This document shows, one piece after another, positions 30,160 to 39,965 of a DNA stretch of 64,000 bases. The first letter of the stretch is position 1. Every line of letters begins with the position of its first letter. Origin of the DNA: Piscinibacter aquaticus (lineage in GTDB: Bacteria > Pseudomonadota > Gammaproteobacteria > Burkholderiales > Burkholderiaceae_C). The notes beneath the pieces were generated by a model. The model ran no database searches. It saw nothing but the letters and a program-made list of their open reading frames with translations, and had not been told where the DNA came from. A program made the position numbers and the translations under genes. Location of the stretch: assembly GCA_007994965.1 (NCBI GenBank), contig VOPW01000001.1, forward strand, positions 2,666,001-2,730,000, read 5' to 3'.

Positions 30160-32264
30160 ATGTCACTGACCTTGTTCCAACGATTGCTTCAACGAACGGG
30201 CGCGATCGCGCTCGTCGCCCTCGGCCTCGCCGCCTGCGGTGGCGGCGGAGGCAGCGGCGGCGCCAACGTCCCGCCCAACGGCACTGTGCTGACGGTGGCC
30301 GTCAGCGGCAACGGCCGCGTCGTCTCCGCGCCGACCGGCATCGACTGCGGCGCACAGTGCAGCGCCAGCTTCGCCGAGACCGCATCCGTCTTGCTGACCG
30401 CCACGCCGGCGACCGGCTGGTGTTCAGCGGCTGGGGCGGCGACTGCGCCGGCAGCACCGCGACCTGTACGGTGGCGATGAGCCGGCACGCACGGTCACGG
30501 CCGCTTTCAACGCAACGCCGCCCTCCTCGTTCCCGCTGGCGATCACGGTCAGCGGCAACGGCACGGTTCGCTCGCAGCCTGCCGGCATCGACTGCGGCAG
30601 CACCTGCAACGCCAGCTTCGCGGCCAATACCAACGTGGTGCTGAGCGCCACGCCGGCCGCCGGCCGTGCTGACCGGCTGGGGCGGCGCCTGCACCGGCGC
30701 CGGCACGACCTGCACGGTGACGATGAACCAGGCGCGCAGCGCCAGCGCCACCTTCGCGGCCGCGCCGCCGGTGCAACGCACACTCAGCGTCTCGCTGTCG
30801 GGCAGCGGCGTGGTGCGCTCGCAGCCCGTGGGCATCGACTGCGGCAGCACCTGCGCGGCCAGCTTCGGCGATGGCGCCAGCGTCGTGCTCACCGCCACGG
30901 CCGCCGCGGGCCAGCGCTTCACCGGCTGGAACGGCGCCTGCAGCGGCAGCACCGCCACCTGCACGCTGACGATGAGTGCCGACCGAACGGTCGGAGCGAT
31001 CTTCGCTGCGGCACCGGCCGCGCCGTCGTGGCAGACGCCGCTTCTGCTGGAAACGAACAACGACTACAACGTCTCCGGCCGCGTGCTCACCGCCATCTCG
31101 CCCACCGGCGACGCGATCGTGATGTGGGAGCAGGCCGACGGCACGCCGACCATCGACACGCGCAAGGTCTTCTCGCGCCGCTACGTGGCCGACCAGGGCT
31201 GGGACGCCGCCGTGGCCGTGCCCGGCGTCACCACCACCAGCAGCAGCGCCGCGCTGCTCGAAGGGCGGCTGTTCATGGACGCCAGCGGCACCGCCACTGG
31301 CTGCGCCCGAACCTCGAGACGCGCCGCTTCACCGCGGCCTCGGGCTGGGGCAACCCGTTCGTTCCGCCGGCGCTGGCCGCGGGCACGCTCAGCGGCGCGG
31401 TGATGGATGCCGGCGGCGCGATCGGCGTCGTGACCTCGGGTTCGGACGTCTACAACATCGCCCTGCCGGCCGGCGCGAACAGCTGGCAGCCGTGGGCGCG
31501 CGTCGATGCAAGCGGCTCGCTGACGGCGCGCGAGGCCGACGTGGCGCTCTCCGCCGACGGCACCGCGATGGCGATCTGGCGCGAGCGCAACCCCGGCGAC
31601 AGCAACTACAGCGTCAAGGCCGCACGCTACCTGCCGCAAGGCGGCTGGCAGGCCCCGCAGACGATCGACGACAGCTTCGACAACGTCGTCGCCGAAAGCC
31701 CGCCGAAAGTGGCGATGGATGCCTCGGGCAATGCGATCGCCGTGTGGCACCAGGGCAACTCGCTCTACTACAACGTATTCAGCGCGAGCGGCGGCTGGGG
31801 CACGGCGGTGCAGGTCGACACCAATGCCGTGAGCTCGACCTTCCCGGCCGACATCCGCACGGTGATGACCGCCGGCGGTCGAGCCGTGGCGACCTGGCGC
31901 AGCGGCATCTTCGCGCTCAAGTCGATGCAGTACACGCCGGGCTCCGGGCTTCTCGGCGCCGGTGGAGGTCAACAGCTATGCGATCGACACCTCGCTCGGC
32001 CTGGATGCCGACGGCAATGCGGTGGTGGTCTACGTGGCGCCGGACCGCTGGCCGAATCCGACCACCGGCCTGGATGTCTACTCGCGCCGACTGACCTGGG
32101 GCGGCACCTGGAGCGACGCGGCCGCCATCGAGCCCGTCGACGGCCTGGGCGCCACGGCGTTCGGATCCTTCAACCGCAGCGGCCGGGGCGTCGCCGCCTG
32201 GGTGCGCAAGGACGTCGCCGGCACGAGCTCGCGCCTGAGCCTGTGGGTCAGCGTGCTTCGCTGA
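30160..32264 (+). CDS. Large lipoprotein with tandem GWGG/CxGSTATC repeats, several frameshifts
   Basis: About 700 residues after correction. The signal ends ALGLAACGGGGGSGG (lipobox). Three tandem repeats of about 72 residues follow, each with a GNGxVxSxPxGIDCGxxC part, an ATPAxGxxFxGWxGxC part and a STATCTVTM part; two Cys pairs per repeat should form disulfides. These are the repeats of bacterial cell-surface lipoproteins with immunoglobulin-like folds. The remaining 450 residues hold repeated beta-blade motifs such as VAMDASGNAIAVWHQ and GLDADGNAVVVYVA, suggesting a beta-propeller. Frames change near 30420, 30484, 30663, 31310 and 31955. It is probably exported to the cell surface. Confidence 0.72.
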
Positions 32265-32322
32265 GCCTCGGCGGCGCCTGCAGGGGCGCCGCCTTCACCT
32301 TCACCCCTGTGGAAGAGAGATC

Positions 32323-32624
32323 ATGAAACGACATCTGCTGACCGCTCTGCTGACTGCAGCAGCCGCATCCGGCTGCGCCTCGATCGCCGTCACCGACGAC
32401 GCGCTCGTCGAGCGCACCGCCTTCGCGCTTGGCACGCCAAGGGCGACTTCACGATCAGCAACCGCGTCGACGACGGCACCACCACGCGCTACAGCGTGAA
32501 GTCCAAGTCGGGGCAGGAGTTCAACTGCTTCGTCGGCGGCTCGATCGGCGTGCTCGGCCGCGTCGTCTCGGAGGCGATCTGCACGAAGAAGGGCGAGGTC
32601 GCCCGCAACCCGCTGCTGCGCTGA
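32323..32624 (+). CDS. Small lipoprotein, one frameshift
   Basis: About 100 residues. Starts MKRHLLTALLTAAAASGCAS with a clear lipobox Cys and GGAAGAGAG as ribosome site. A one-base indel near 32430 joins ERTAFALG to KGDFTISNRVDDGTTTRYSV. The C-terminus SGQEFNCFVGGSIGVLGRVV contains one Cys. I do not recognise the family. It follows the large repeat lipoprotein after 58 bases and may be in its operon. Confidence 0.6.
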
Positions 32625-32632
32625 GCGGCGGA

Positions 32633-32871
32633 TCAGCGGCGCTGCGCGCGCGCTGGCGCGCCAGCCGCCACAGCGTGGGCACGCCGGTGAGCAGGAAGAT
32701 CGGCCACAGGCAGCTGCAGATCAGCACCCACAGCACGCGGCTGCCGCGCGAGTACGGCGGCGCGTCCGCGCCGCGGCGCACGGCGCCTTCGCTGAACAGA
32801 TGTTGCGACGAACCCGTCGCGAGGCCGAACAGCGCCCCCAGCACGAAGAACAGGACGATGAAGCCGGTCAT
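32633..32871 (-). CDS. Small two-helix membrane protein
   Basis: About 80 residues beginning MTGFIVLFFVLGALFGLATG, a membrane helix, then a polar loop and a second helix (VLWVLICSCLWPIFLLTGVP) and an Arg-rich end. In the plain frame it runs on to 32521, antisense to the lipoprotein gene. A slip in the GCGCGCGC run near 32645 would end it at 32633 instead; I prefer that because such dinucleotide slips occur elsewhere in the window. It follows the kinase gene and may be co-expressed. Function unknown. Confidence 0.5.
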
Positions 32872-32962
32872 GGGGCGCTCCCGGGGGCCGCGGCGCGGCC
32901 CGTCGGCGCAGTCTCGCCGAGGCCGGGCGCGGCACCAAGCGGTACCGCACTCGGCAGCGCGG

Positions 32963-34371
32963 TCATTGCGCGCTGGCCGACAGCGTGGCCGAAAGCTTCA
33001 AGCCGGGCCGCGCCGGCCGGGCCGTGCCTCTTGCAGCAGCACATCGCCGCCGAAGGCCCACACGCGCTCCTTGATGCCGGCCGCCGTTTGCCGCGGCGCA
33101 GCGCCGCATCGCCGTCGGGCAGGCCGACGCCGTCGTCGCTCACCGACCACTCGATCGCCTCGCTGCCGTCCGGCCAGCGCAGCGTCACCTGCGCGGCCGA
33201 GGCCTGCGCATGGCGGGCCACGTTGGTCAGCGCCTCCTGGCTGATGCGGTACAGCGCCAGCGCCGGTCTCTGGGCATCGCCCGCGCGGGGTCGGCCTCCA
33301 CCGCCACGCTGACCCGCAACGAGCCGCTGCCGCTGCGGCACCAGCCGTCGGCCAGCTCGCGCAGCAGTTCGGTCAGCGTGCTCACGCCGACGGGCGACTG
33401 CGCATCACCGGCGCCGGCCAGCGGCTGCAGCCGCGCGAGCAGGCCGCGCACGTCGCTCTGGATCGCCGCGCACTGCTCGCCCATGCCCTGCACCACCGGC
33501 AGCGCATCGGGCAGATCGCTCAGGCGCACGGCCAGCCACGCCGCATCGACGCGGATGGCGGTCAGCCGCTGGCCGAATTCGTCGTGCAGCTCGCGCGCCA
33601 GGCGCATGCGCTCCTCTTCCTGCAGCGACTGCACCTTGTGGCCGAGCAGGCGCCGCTCGGCCTGCGCGGCATCGAGCGCCTGGCCGAGCGAGCGCAGGGC
33701 CGCCGCGATCTGTTCGAGCTCGCCGATCGGCATGGTCGGCATTGCACGCGCTGCAGCCGTGTCGCCCGACTGGATGCGGCCGATCGCCGCGAGCAGGCCT
33801 TCGAGGGGCCGGAAGGCCGAGCGCACGTTCCAGCGCATCACCAGCAGCATCACCACCATGCCCGCCGCCAGCACGCCGACGAGACTGGTGAGGTAGACCA
33901 CCGCCTCGCGCCGTTCGCTGTCGGGCTGCGCAGCCAGCGTCAGCGTCCACGGCGCCTTGCCCGGGCGCGGCAGCTGCCGGTGACCGGTTCGATCGTGCTG
34001 CCGGGCCGCCAGCGGCGGTGCAACCCGGTCATCCACTCCACGACGCGCGAGCCCGACGGCTCCTGCAGCCGGCCCACCAGCAGCCGCCCGGCGCCGTCGC
34101 GCAGTGCCAGCGACAGATGCCGCAGCGGCACCTCGTGCTCGCGGGCGCTGAGCACGGCGATCAGTTGCGCATCGCTGAGCTCCCCGGCCTGGGCCAGGCG
34201 CGACATCACGGCAGCCAGGGACATGGCTGCGCGCACCTCGCCGTCGATGTCGGCATCGGTGCGCGCCAGGCCGAGGCCGAGCGCGGCAACCAGCGTCACT
34301 GCCGCCACCGCCAGCGCGCGCCGCATCACGCGGCGCGGCAGGTCCAGCGGCACGCGCGCTGCGTTCACCAC
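32963..34371 (-). CDS. NarL-type sensor histidine kinase (HisKA_3), frameshifted
   Basis: About 470 residues. It has an N-terminal transmembrane helix (RALAVAAVTLVAALGLGLAR), a periplasmic domain to about residue 165, a second helix (LTSLVGVLAAGMVVMLLVM), a HAMP-like linker, the HisKA_3 box ELHDEFGQRLTAIR with the phospho-accepting His, and a HATPase core (ISQEALTNVARHAQA, VSDDGVG). Frames change near 33980, 33270 and 33075. Such kinases usually pair with a LuxR-type regulator, but none is adjacent. The gene follows a periplasmic protein gene and precedes the PQQ alcohol dehydrogenase in map order, so control of alcohol oxidation is possible. Confidence 0.75.
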
Positions 34372-34375
34372 GCGA

Positions 34376-35068
34376 TCAGAGGTCGTACCAGGCGATGCCC
34401 AGCACGATGCCGCTGCCGCGCACCTCGTCGCTGCGCACCCGCTGCCGTGCCAGAGTCCACCGCCGGGCGCTCGCGCTTGATCCAGTGGCGCACGCCGGCA
34501 TGCTGCAGCGTGCCCTCGCGATCGCGCGCGATCTCGGCGAACAGCGAGGTGCGCCGCCAGACCTCGTGCTCGCCGGCGATCACCGCGGTGAAGACTCGCC
34601 GCTCCTCGCGCGGCTTGGCCACGCCCACGTTGAGGTGCACGAGGCTGGTGTCGGCCTCGCCGAACTGCCGGTCAGCGGCACGCTCAGCGACAGCGCCGCG
34701 CGTTCCCAGGGCCCGCCCCGCGGGCGCTCCATGTCGATCGCCGCGACCACGCCCCAGCCCCAGCCGTCGCGCGAGATGCGGTTGAACAGGTGCTTGAACT
34801 CGATCTCGAGTTCGTGGCCGTTGCCGCGGTCACGATCGACCACGCGGCGAAACTCGGCCTGCAGCGAGTTGTCCGGGTTGAAGGCGTACTCCGGCGCCAC
34901 CGTCAGCGAGGCCTGCCGGCCCGCCTTGCGGTACCAGTTCTCCACCGACCAGACCTGTTCCTCGTCGTCTTCCGCGGCGCCACTGTTGGCGAACACGTAG
35001 GGGCGATCGGCCGCCTGGGCGGCCAGCGAAAGGAGCGCGAGAGTCAGCGCGGCAAACAGGCGTGTCAT
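34376..35068 (-). CDS. Periplasmic or outer-membrane protein of unknown function, frameshifted
   Basis: About 230 residues. The signal peptide MTRLFAALTLALLSLAAQAA is clear. The rest is rich in alternating hydrophobic strands such as ASLTVAPEYAFNPDNSLQAE, LEIEFKHLFNR and WGWGVVAAIDME, which resembles a small beta-barrel or porin-like protein. Frames change near 34670 and 34450; the C-terminus is VRGSGIVLGIAWYDL, ending five bases before the kinase start. It probably forms an operon with that kinase and could be its sensor partner. I cannot name a family. Confidence 0.6.
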
Positions 35069-35095
35069 GGCGGCCATCGTGCCATGAAAGAAGAA

Positions 35096-35125
35096 CGCCA
35101 CGCCCGCGGTCGGCGGAGCGTGGCG
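35096..35125 (-). terminator. Intrinsic terminator downstream of the PQQ dehydrogenase gene
   Basis: On the minus strand CGCCACGC and GCGTGGCG form an 8-base stem around a 14-base loop, followed by TTCTTCTTT. It lies 118 bases after the dehydrogenase stop and before the next gene, so it should end the dehydrogenase transcript. Confidence 0.55.
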
Positions 35126-35242
35126 CAAGAGTCGACGGATGCGAATCGCGGACGGTCTCAGTGTGCCGCCACGCGCGCCGCCTGTCGCGGGAACGGTTCC
35201 CGATGCAGCGGCGCGTTCTTCTCAGTGCTTCCCTTCAGGGCC

Positions 35243-36979
35243 TCACTTCATCAGCTTGAACACCCACACCGAGCCGCCCTGCTCGAGGTAGTTGACCTTC
35301 TTGGCCACGTCGCCGCCCCACAGCGGCACCGCGCCGCCCCAGCCCGAGACCACGGCGACATACTGCTCGCCCTTGTCTTCCCAGGTGACCGGGGGCGCGA
35401 CGACGCCGGAGCCGGTCTGGAACTTCCAGACGATCTTGCCGGTCTTGGCGTCGGCGGCCTGCAGGAAGCCTTCCGGCGTGCCCCACCACACGAGGTTGCC
35501 GCCGGTGGTCAGCACACCGCCCCACAACGGCGCGTTGTTGGTGGCTTCCCAGACGATCTTGCCGCTCTTCGGATCGATCGCGCGCAGCGCGCCGATCGGG
35601 CCGTCGCTGTTGGTCTTGATCGTGAAGCCGGCGCCCAGGTAGGCCGCGCCCTTCTTGTAGGTGATCGGCTCGTTCCAGATCTCCATGCCCCACTCGTTGG
35701 CCGGCACGTAGAACAGCTTGGTGTCGGGCGAGTAGGCCATCGGCATCTGGTTCTTGCCGCCGAGGAACGACGGCGCCGCGTAGACGACGTTGCCCTTCTT
35801 GCCGTCGGCGCCCGCGGTCGGGTCGCCGGGGCGGTTCTCGGGCACGAAGTTCGGACGGCCGGTCTTCAGGTCGATGCCGGTGGCCCAGGTCACCTTCTTG
35901 ACGAACGGGAAGGCGTTGACCAGCTTGCCGGTCTTCGCGTCGTTCACGTAGAAGAAGCCGTTGCGGTCGGCCTTGCCGCCGAGGATCTGCGCGCCGTCGT
36001 CGTAGGTGACGAACTCGTTGACGCCGTCGAAGTCCCAGCCGTCGTTCGGCGTGTTCTGGTAGTGCCAGACGATCTGGCCGGTCTTCACGTCGATGGCGAC
36101 GGTGGAGCACGAGAACAGGTTGTCGCCCTTGCGCAGGTGGCTGTTCCACGGTGCCGGGTTGCCGGTGCCGAAGTAGGCCAGCCCGTCTTCGGGTTGTAGG
36201 TGCCGCCCAGCCGTGGCCGCGCCGCCGGTCTTCCACAGGTCACCCGGCCAGCTCTTGCCGGCGGTGCCGCTGATGCCGTTCTCCTTCTTGTTGCCGTCCT
36301 TGTCGAAGGTGTAGCCCATGTGGCCCTCGACCACCGGGCGCACCCAGACCAGCGCGCCGGTCTTCGGGTTGCGCGCCTCGACGCGGCCGACCACGCCGAA
36401 CTCGCCGCCGGAGACACCGGTCAGCAGCAGGCCGCCGGCGATCAGCGGTGCGGCCGAGGCCGAGTAGCCCGCGGCGTAGTCGTCGATCTTCTCCTTCCAG
36501 ACCACGTCGCCGGTCTTCTGGTCGAGCGCGACCAGCTGCGCGTCGAGCGTCGCGAAGATGACGAGGTTGTCGTACAGCGCGGCACCGCGGTTGATCACGT
36601 CGCAGCAGGGCATGATGCCGTCGGGCAGGCGGTGCTCGTACTTCCACAGCTTGGCGCCGGTCTTGGCATCCAGCGCGAAGATGCGCGAGTAGGAGGCCGT
36701 CACGAACATCTTGCCGTCGTGGATCAGCGGCTGCGACTCCTGGCCGCGCTGCTTCTCGCCACCGAACGAGAACGACCACACCGGCACCAGCTTGTTGATG
36801 GTCTGGGCGTTGATCTGCTTGAGCGGCGAATAGCGCTGGCCCTGCTGGCCGATGCCCCAGGAGACGATGTCGCCCGGTGTCTTGGCATCGTCTTCGATCA
36901 TCTTGTCGGTCACCACGGCCTGCGCGCCCACCGTGCCCAGCGCCAGCGCGACCCACACGGTCAATTGCTTCAGTTGCAT
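35243..36979 (-). CDS. PQQ-dependent alcohol dehydrogenase (methanol/ethanol type), predicted lanthanide form
   Basis: The 578-residue periplasmic beta-propeller has a signal peptide (cleaved after AQA near residue 21). Adjacent cysteines PCC (125-126) form the vicinal disulfide over [12 protein letters not shown] (271-279) supplies a metal ligand. The active site reads W315-D316-F317-D318: D316 is the catalytic base, and D318 is the extra Asp that marks lanthanide-dependent enzymes (XoxF, PedH); calcium enzymes have another residue there. It oxidises primary alcohols and passes electrons to a cytochrome such as PedF. Residues ~256-266 are scrambled by two compensating indels. A sigma-54 promoter lies at 37046-37060. 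Confidence 0.9.
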   Translation of the reverse strand: MQLKQLTVWVALALGTVGAQAVVTDKMIEDDAKTPGDIVSWGIGQQGQRYSPLKQINAQTINKLVPVWSFSFGGEKQRGQESQPLIHDGKMFVTASYSRIFALDAKTGAKLWKYEHRLPDGIMPCCDVINRGAALYDNLVIFATLDAQLVALDQKTGDVVWKEKIDDYAAGYSASAAPLIAGGLLLTGVSGGEFGVVGRVEARNPKTGALVWVRPVVEGHMGYTFDKDGNKKENGISGTAGKSWPGDLWKTGGAATAGRHLQPEDGLAYFGTGNPAPWNSHLRKGDNLFSCSTVAIDVKTGQIVWHYQNTPNDGWDFDGVNEFVTYDDGAQILGGKADRNGFFYVNDAKTGKLVNAFPFVKKVTWATGIDLKTGRPNFVPENRPGDPTAGADGKKGNVVYAAPSFLGGKNQMPMAYSPDTKLFYVPANEWGMEIWNEPITYKKGAAYLGAGFTIKTNSDGPIGALRAIDPKSGKIVWEATNNAPLWGGVLTTGGNLVWWGTPEGFLQAADAKTGKIVWKFQTGSGVVAPPVTWEDKGEQYVAVVSGWGGAVPLWGGDVAKKVNYLEQGGSVWVFKLMK

Positions 36980-37045
36980 CCTTGTCTCCTCGAGGGTTGA
37001 GAGATCCGGGGCGGCTTGCGGCCCGCTCCTCCGGCCTGCTCCAGC

Positions 37046-37060
37046 GCAATAGGCGTGCCA
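37046..37060 (-). promoter_or_regulatory. Sigma-54 promoter of the PQQ alcohol dehydrogenase
   Basis: On the minus strand TGGCACGCCTATTGC matches TGGCAC-N5-TTGC exactly. Transcription would begin near 37034, about 55 bases before the start codon. It is the second sigma-54 promoter among the quinoprotein genes of the window. Confidence 0.72.
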
Positions 37061-37118
37061 GTGGCGCGAGCGCCCGTGCAGCTTCGGAAGACCCGCTTCG
37101 GCGCCGTTATTCCCCACG

Positions 37119-37136
37119 ATTCCTAAGGGTTTCCCC
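37119..37136 (+). promoter_or_regulatory. ATTCCTAAGGGTTTCCCC motif
   Basis: This sequence, in the intergenic region between the dehydrogenase and the tail-protein genes, nearly repeats the one at 15119-15137 (minus strand). It lies 85 bases upstream of the tail-protein start and 140 upstream of the dehydrogenase start, so either gene may be the target. Confidence 0.4.
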
Positions 37137-37220
37137 GTGCGGTGTCACAGCGCGGAGCAGTCTTCCCGCGCCGCCTCGGCACAGGCACACTGCCCGCGCC
37201 ACGACTCACCCGGAGGCTCC

Positions 37221-37670
37221 ATGGCCACGATGCGCGACCGCCCCTACGTGCAGTTCAACTTCCTCGTCGACCTGGGCGATGGCCACACCGAAGGCCCTGA
37301 GGCCGGCTTCGCCGAGGTGAGCGGCCTGTCGATGGAGGTCGAGCTGATCGAGTACCGCAACGGCAACTCGAAGGAGAACCGGTGATCAAGCTGCCCGGCC
37401 TGAGCAAGGTGGGCAACGTGACGCTCAAGCGCGGGCTGATCGGCTCGCTGGCACTGTGGCGCTGGATCGACCAGATCCGCAACGGCGATGCCGCCGCTGC
37501 GCGCACGGTGACGATCCATCTGCAGAACGAGGACCGCAGCGCCATCGTGCAGACGGCGGCTGCTGCGCGCACGCATCGTCAAGCACACCAGCGGCCCGTT
37601 CAACGCCAAGGGCAACGAGGTGGCGATGGAAGAGGTGGTGATCGCCTTCGAGCGGCTGGAGCTGGAGTGA
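37221..37670 (+). CDS. T4 gp19-like tail tube protein (contractile tail family), frameshifted
   Basis: About 150 residues, start ATG 37221 with CGGAGG four bases upstream. It matches the conserved phage-tail region protein family (TIGR02241, gp19-like): YVQFNFLVDLGDG, FAEVSGLSMEVELIEYRNGN, IKLPGLSKVGNVTLKRGLIG and the C-terminal KHTSGPFNAKGNEVAMEEVV. These proteins stack as hexameric rings to make the inner tube of phage tails and extracellular contractile injection systems. One G is lost near 37382 in an inferred CCGGG, and a second indel lies near 37562. No sheath, baseplate, spike or ATPase gene is nearby. Confidence 0.82.
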
Positions 37671-38086
37671 GCGGGCACGACCGCACGCCGGTGCCCGGCC
37701 GGCACTTTCGCGTCGAGCTGATCGACGGCAACGGCCGCGCGCTCGACCTGGGCTGCTGCGAGGTGGTCTTCCCGCCGCTGGCCGCACACGCCGAGGCACA
37801 GGCCAGCGTGGCCGAGGAGCACCTGCTGCTGCGCCGGGCCACCGGTGGCGACGAGCTGTTGCACACGTGGTGGAGCAAGGCCTGCCGCGGCCGCGCGCCG
37901 GCGCGGCGCAGCGTTCGCGTGACGTTGCTGGCGCCCGACCTGGAGCACGCGGTGATGCGCTGGCGCTTCCGCAATGCGCGGCCGGCCTCGCTGCACTACT
38001 CGCCGCTGAACGCCAACGAGAGCACGCTGGTCTTCGAGACGCTGGCCGTCGCCTTCGACGGCGTCGAGATCGACTCGGCCGGCTAG
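37667..38086 (+). CDS. Second gp19-like tail tube protein
   Basis: The 139-residue protein starts with GTG at 37667, overlapping the stop of the first tail gene (GTGA). It has the same fold pattern in weaker form: VPGRHFRVELIDGNGRALDL at the start, WWSKACRG in the middle (family proteins have W-x-x-x), and PLNANESTLVFETLAVAFDG at the end, corresponding to the family's N-A-x-x-N-E-x-x-x-E-x-x-x-x-F tail. Contractile systems often carry two or three different tube proteins in this arrangement. Its stop overlaps the convergent metallohydrolase stop (CTAG). Confidence 0.72.
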   Translation: MSGHDRTPVPGRHFRVELIDGNGRALDLGCCEVVFPPLAAHAEAQASVAEEHLLLRRATGGDELLHTWWSKACRGRAPARRSVRVTLLAPDLEHAVMRWRFRNARPASLHYSPLNANESTLVFETLAVAFDGVEIDSAG

Positions 38087-39035
38087 GGCTTCGTGCCCTT
38101 GAGCACCGCCCGCTCGTAGCGCGGGTAGAGGTGCGCCACGTTGCGCGTGTATTCGGTGCCGAAGGCTGCCCAGCCGCGGAACTCGGCCGGCACCTCGGCG
38201 CGCAGCACCTCGTTCATCTCGGCGCCCTGCTCCGCGAGCTGCCGGAAGCTGCGGTCCAGCCACTGCAGGTAGCGCTGCGTCTCGCCGATGGCGCTGCCAT
38301 CGCTGCGCACCGGGCCGTGGCTGGGCACCAGCGTCCTGACCGGCAGCGCCGCAAAGGCCTGCAGGCTCTGCAGCCACGGCGCGATCTGCGCATGCGGCGT
38401 GGTCGGGATGCGCTGCGCGAAGACCAGCCCGCCGGCAAAGACGATGCCGCTGGCCTTGTCGACCAGCACCACGTCGCTGTCGGTGTGGCCGCGGTATTCG
38501 CGCAGCTCCATTTCGCGATTGCCGATGCGCAGCGGCCCGAGCGGCAGCGTGCCGGTGGGCAGCAGGGCCTCGGTGCCGCGCATCCAGTCGCCGCACAGGC
38601 GGTAGAGGTTGTCCTCGTAGGCCCTCGCCTCGCGCGCCATGCCGGCACGCGTGGTGTCGGTGGCCGGCGCGGCACGTCGGCGAAGGCCCGGTTGCCGAGG
38701 AAGTAATCGGGGTGCAGGTTCAGATGAATCACCTGCACGATCGGCTCGACGGTCGTGCGGCCGATCAGCGCGCGCAGCTGCTCGCCGTAGCGCTTCGACG
38801 GGCCCGTGTTGATCACCACCACGCCCTTGCCGGTGGCGATGAAGCCGGTGTTGATGATGTTGCAGCCGTTGGCGACGCTGAAGTCGGCGTTGGCGCCCTC
38901 CACCACCCACACACCCGGCGCGAGCGCACGGGCAGCCGTGCCGTAGTCGAGCTTTGTCACGTCCACCTTCGGCGTGCCCTGCGCCACGGGCACCGCGAAT
39001 GCGGCCAGCAACAGCAACGCAGAGAGCGCCTTCAT
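38083..39035 (-). CDS. Quinoprotein relay system metallohydrolase (metallo-beta-lactamase fold)
   Basis: About 317 residues with a signal peptide (MKALSALLLLAAFAVPVAQG). The fold is seen in VVEGANADFSVANGCNIINT, VVVINTGPS, YRGHTDSDVVLVD, FAGGLVF and LVPSHGP. The first metal motif reads N106-L-H108-P-D110-Y111, where a canonical enzyme has HxHxDH, so two ligands differ. The region MYRLCGDWMRGTE-like (NLYRLCGDWMRGTEALLP) is typical of relay-system proteins type 1. It acts in the periplasm beside PQQ dehydrogenases. A frameshift lies near 38665. The ATG overlaps the stop of the SoxYZ-like gene. Confidence 0.78.
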
Positions 39036-39828
39036 TCGATGCGCGAATCGATGCGGTTGCCGTTGTTGTCGGTGCCCACGAGGCGCAGGCCACCGGCCAC
39101 GCGGCCGGGGAAGTCGAAGCTGAACACCGGGTTCTCGCTGACCGGCTCGAAGGTGGACAGGCGCAGCAGTTCGCGCCCTTGTTCGTCGCGCACCGCCAGC
39201 TTGTTGACGTAGAAGGCCGGAATGCCGCCGACGAGACCGGTGTCCATCGGGTGCATCACCATCACGCGCAGCCGCGAGGCGGCCTCGCCGCCCACCGGGC
39301 TGCTCGCGAACACCTTGCCGCGCGCTGGCCCAGCGTCTGCGACCAGCTGCCGTCCTTGCGCGTGGCGCCGGAGACGGTGCAGCCGCCGCCCGAGGAATCG
39401 ACCAGCGTGCCGCCCACGTGCCACACGCCATCCTTCGTGCGTGCCGCGGCGCGCACCGGGCTCGCCTGCTCGAGCTTGAAGCGAAAGCCCACGCTCGCCA
39501 GCGCGGCCAGCGGCTGGAACTCCAGCACCTTGCGGATCGGGTTGCGGTCGACGAAGACGACCAGCGTCTCGATGTCGGGCAGGCCGGTGGCCGAGACGCT
39601 GACGGGCACGTTCATCGGGTCCTCGGCGAAGGCCGGGCCGCGCACCATCACGCGATCGTCGAACACCACCTTGGCGGTGCCGAAGAACTCGCGCTTCAGG
39701 TCGGGCCACTGCAGCGAGCCGAACGGATCGCCGCCGGTGGCGTCAGCGCGGGCGCTGCCGCTGACGGCAAGCGCCACCCAGGCCCCGAAGGCAATCACGG
39801 CATGGCGGCGGATCAGCATGTGCGGCAT
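39032..39828 (-). CDS. Quinoprotein dehydrogenase-associated SoxYZ-like carrier
   Basis: About 265 residues, with a signal peptide ending SGSARA. The N-terminal SoxY-like half reads FGTAKVVFDDRVMVRGPAFA and ends GGGCTVSG, the GGC(T)G-type swinging-arm sequence that carries a substrate on Cys. The C-terminal SoxZ-like half reads RLRVMVMHPMDTGL and ends NPVFSFDFPGRV. The family (TIGR04557) occurs with PQQ dehydrogenases. It is paired with the metallohydrolase. A one-base indel near 39325 shifts the frame between the halves. ATG 39828 or 39819 may be the start. Confidence 0.82.
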
Positions 39829-39965
39829 CGTGGCGCTTGCCCGCACCGCGCTCCAGCCCGGGTCAACCCGGATCTGCTGCGCCACGATGGATCAATGCAC
39901 CCCGCCGCGCCGGGGCCTCTCGACGGTGGTCATACTGCGCCGCCTGTCCTCCCGACGCTACGCCG

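Noticed and set aside
37221-38086. A prophage or complete contractile injection system
   Set aside because: Only two tube-like genes are present. There is no integrase, capsid, sheath, baseplate or lysis gene around them.
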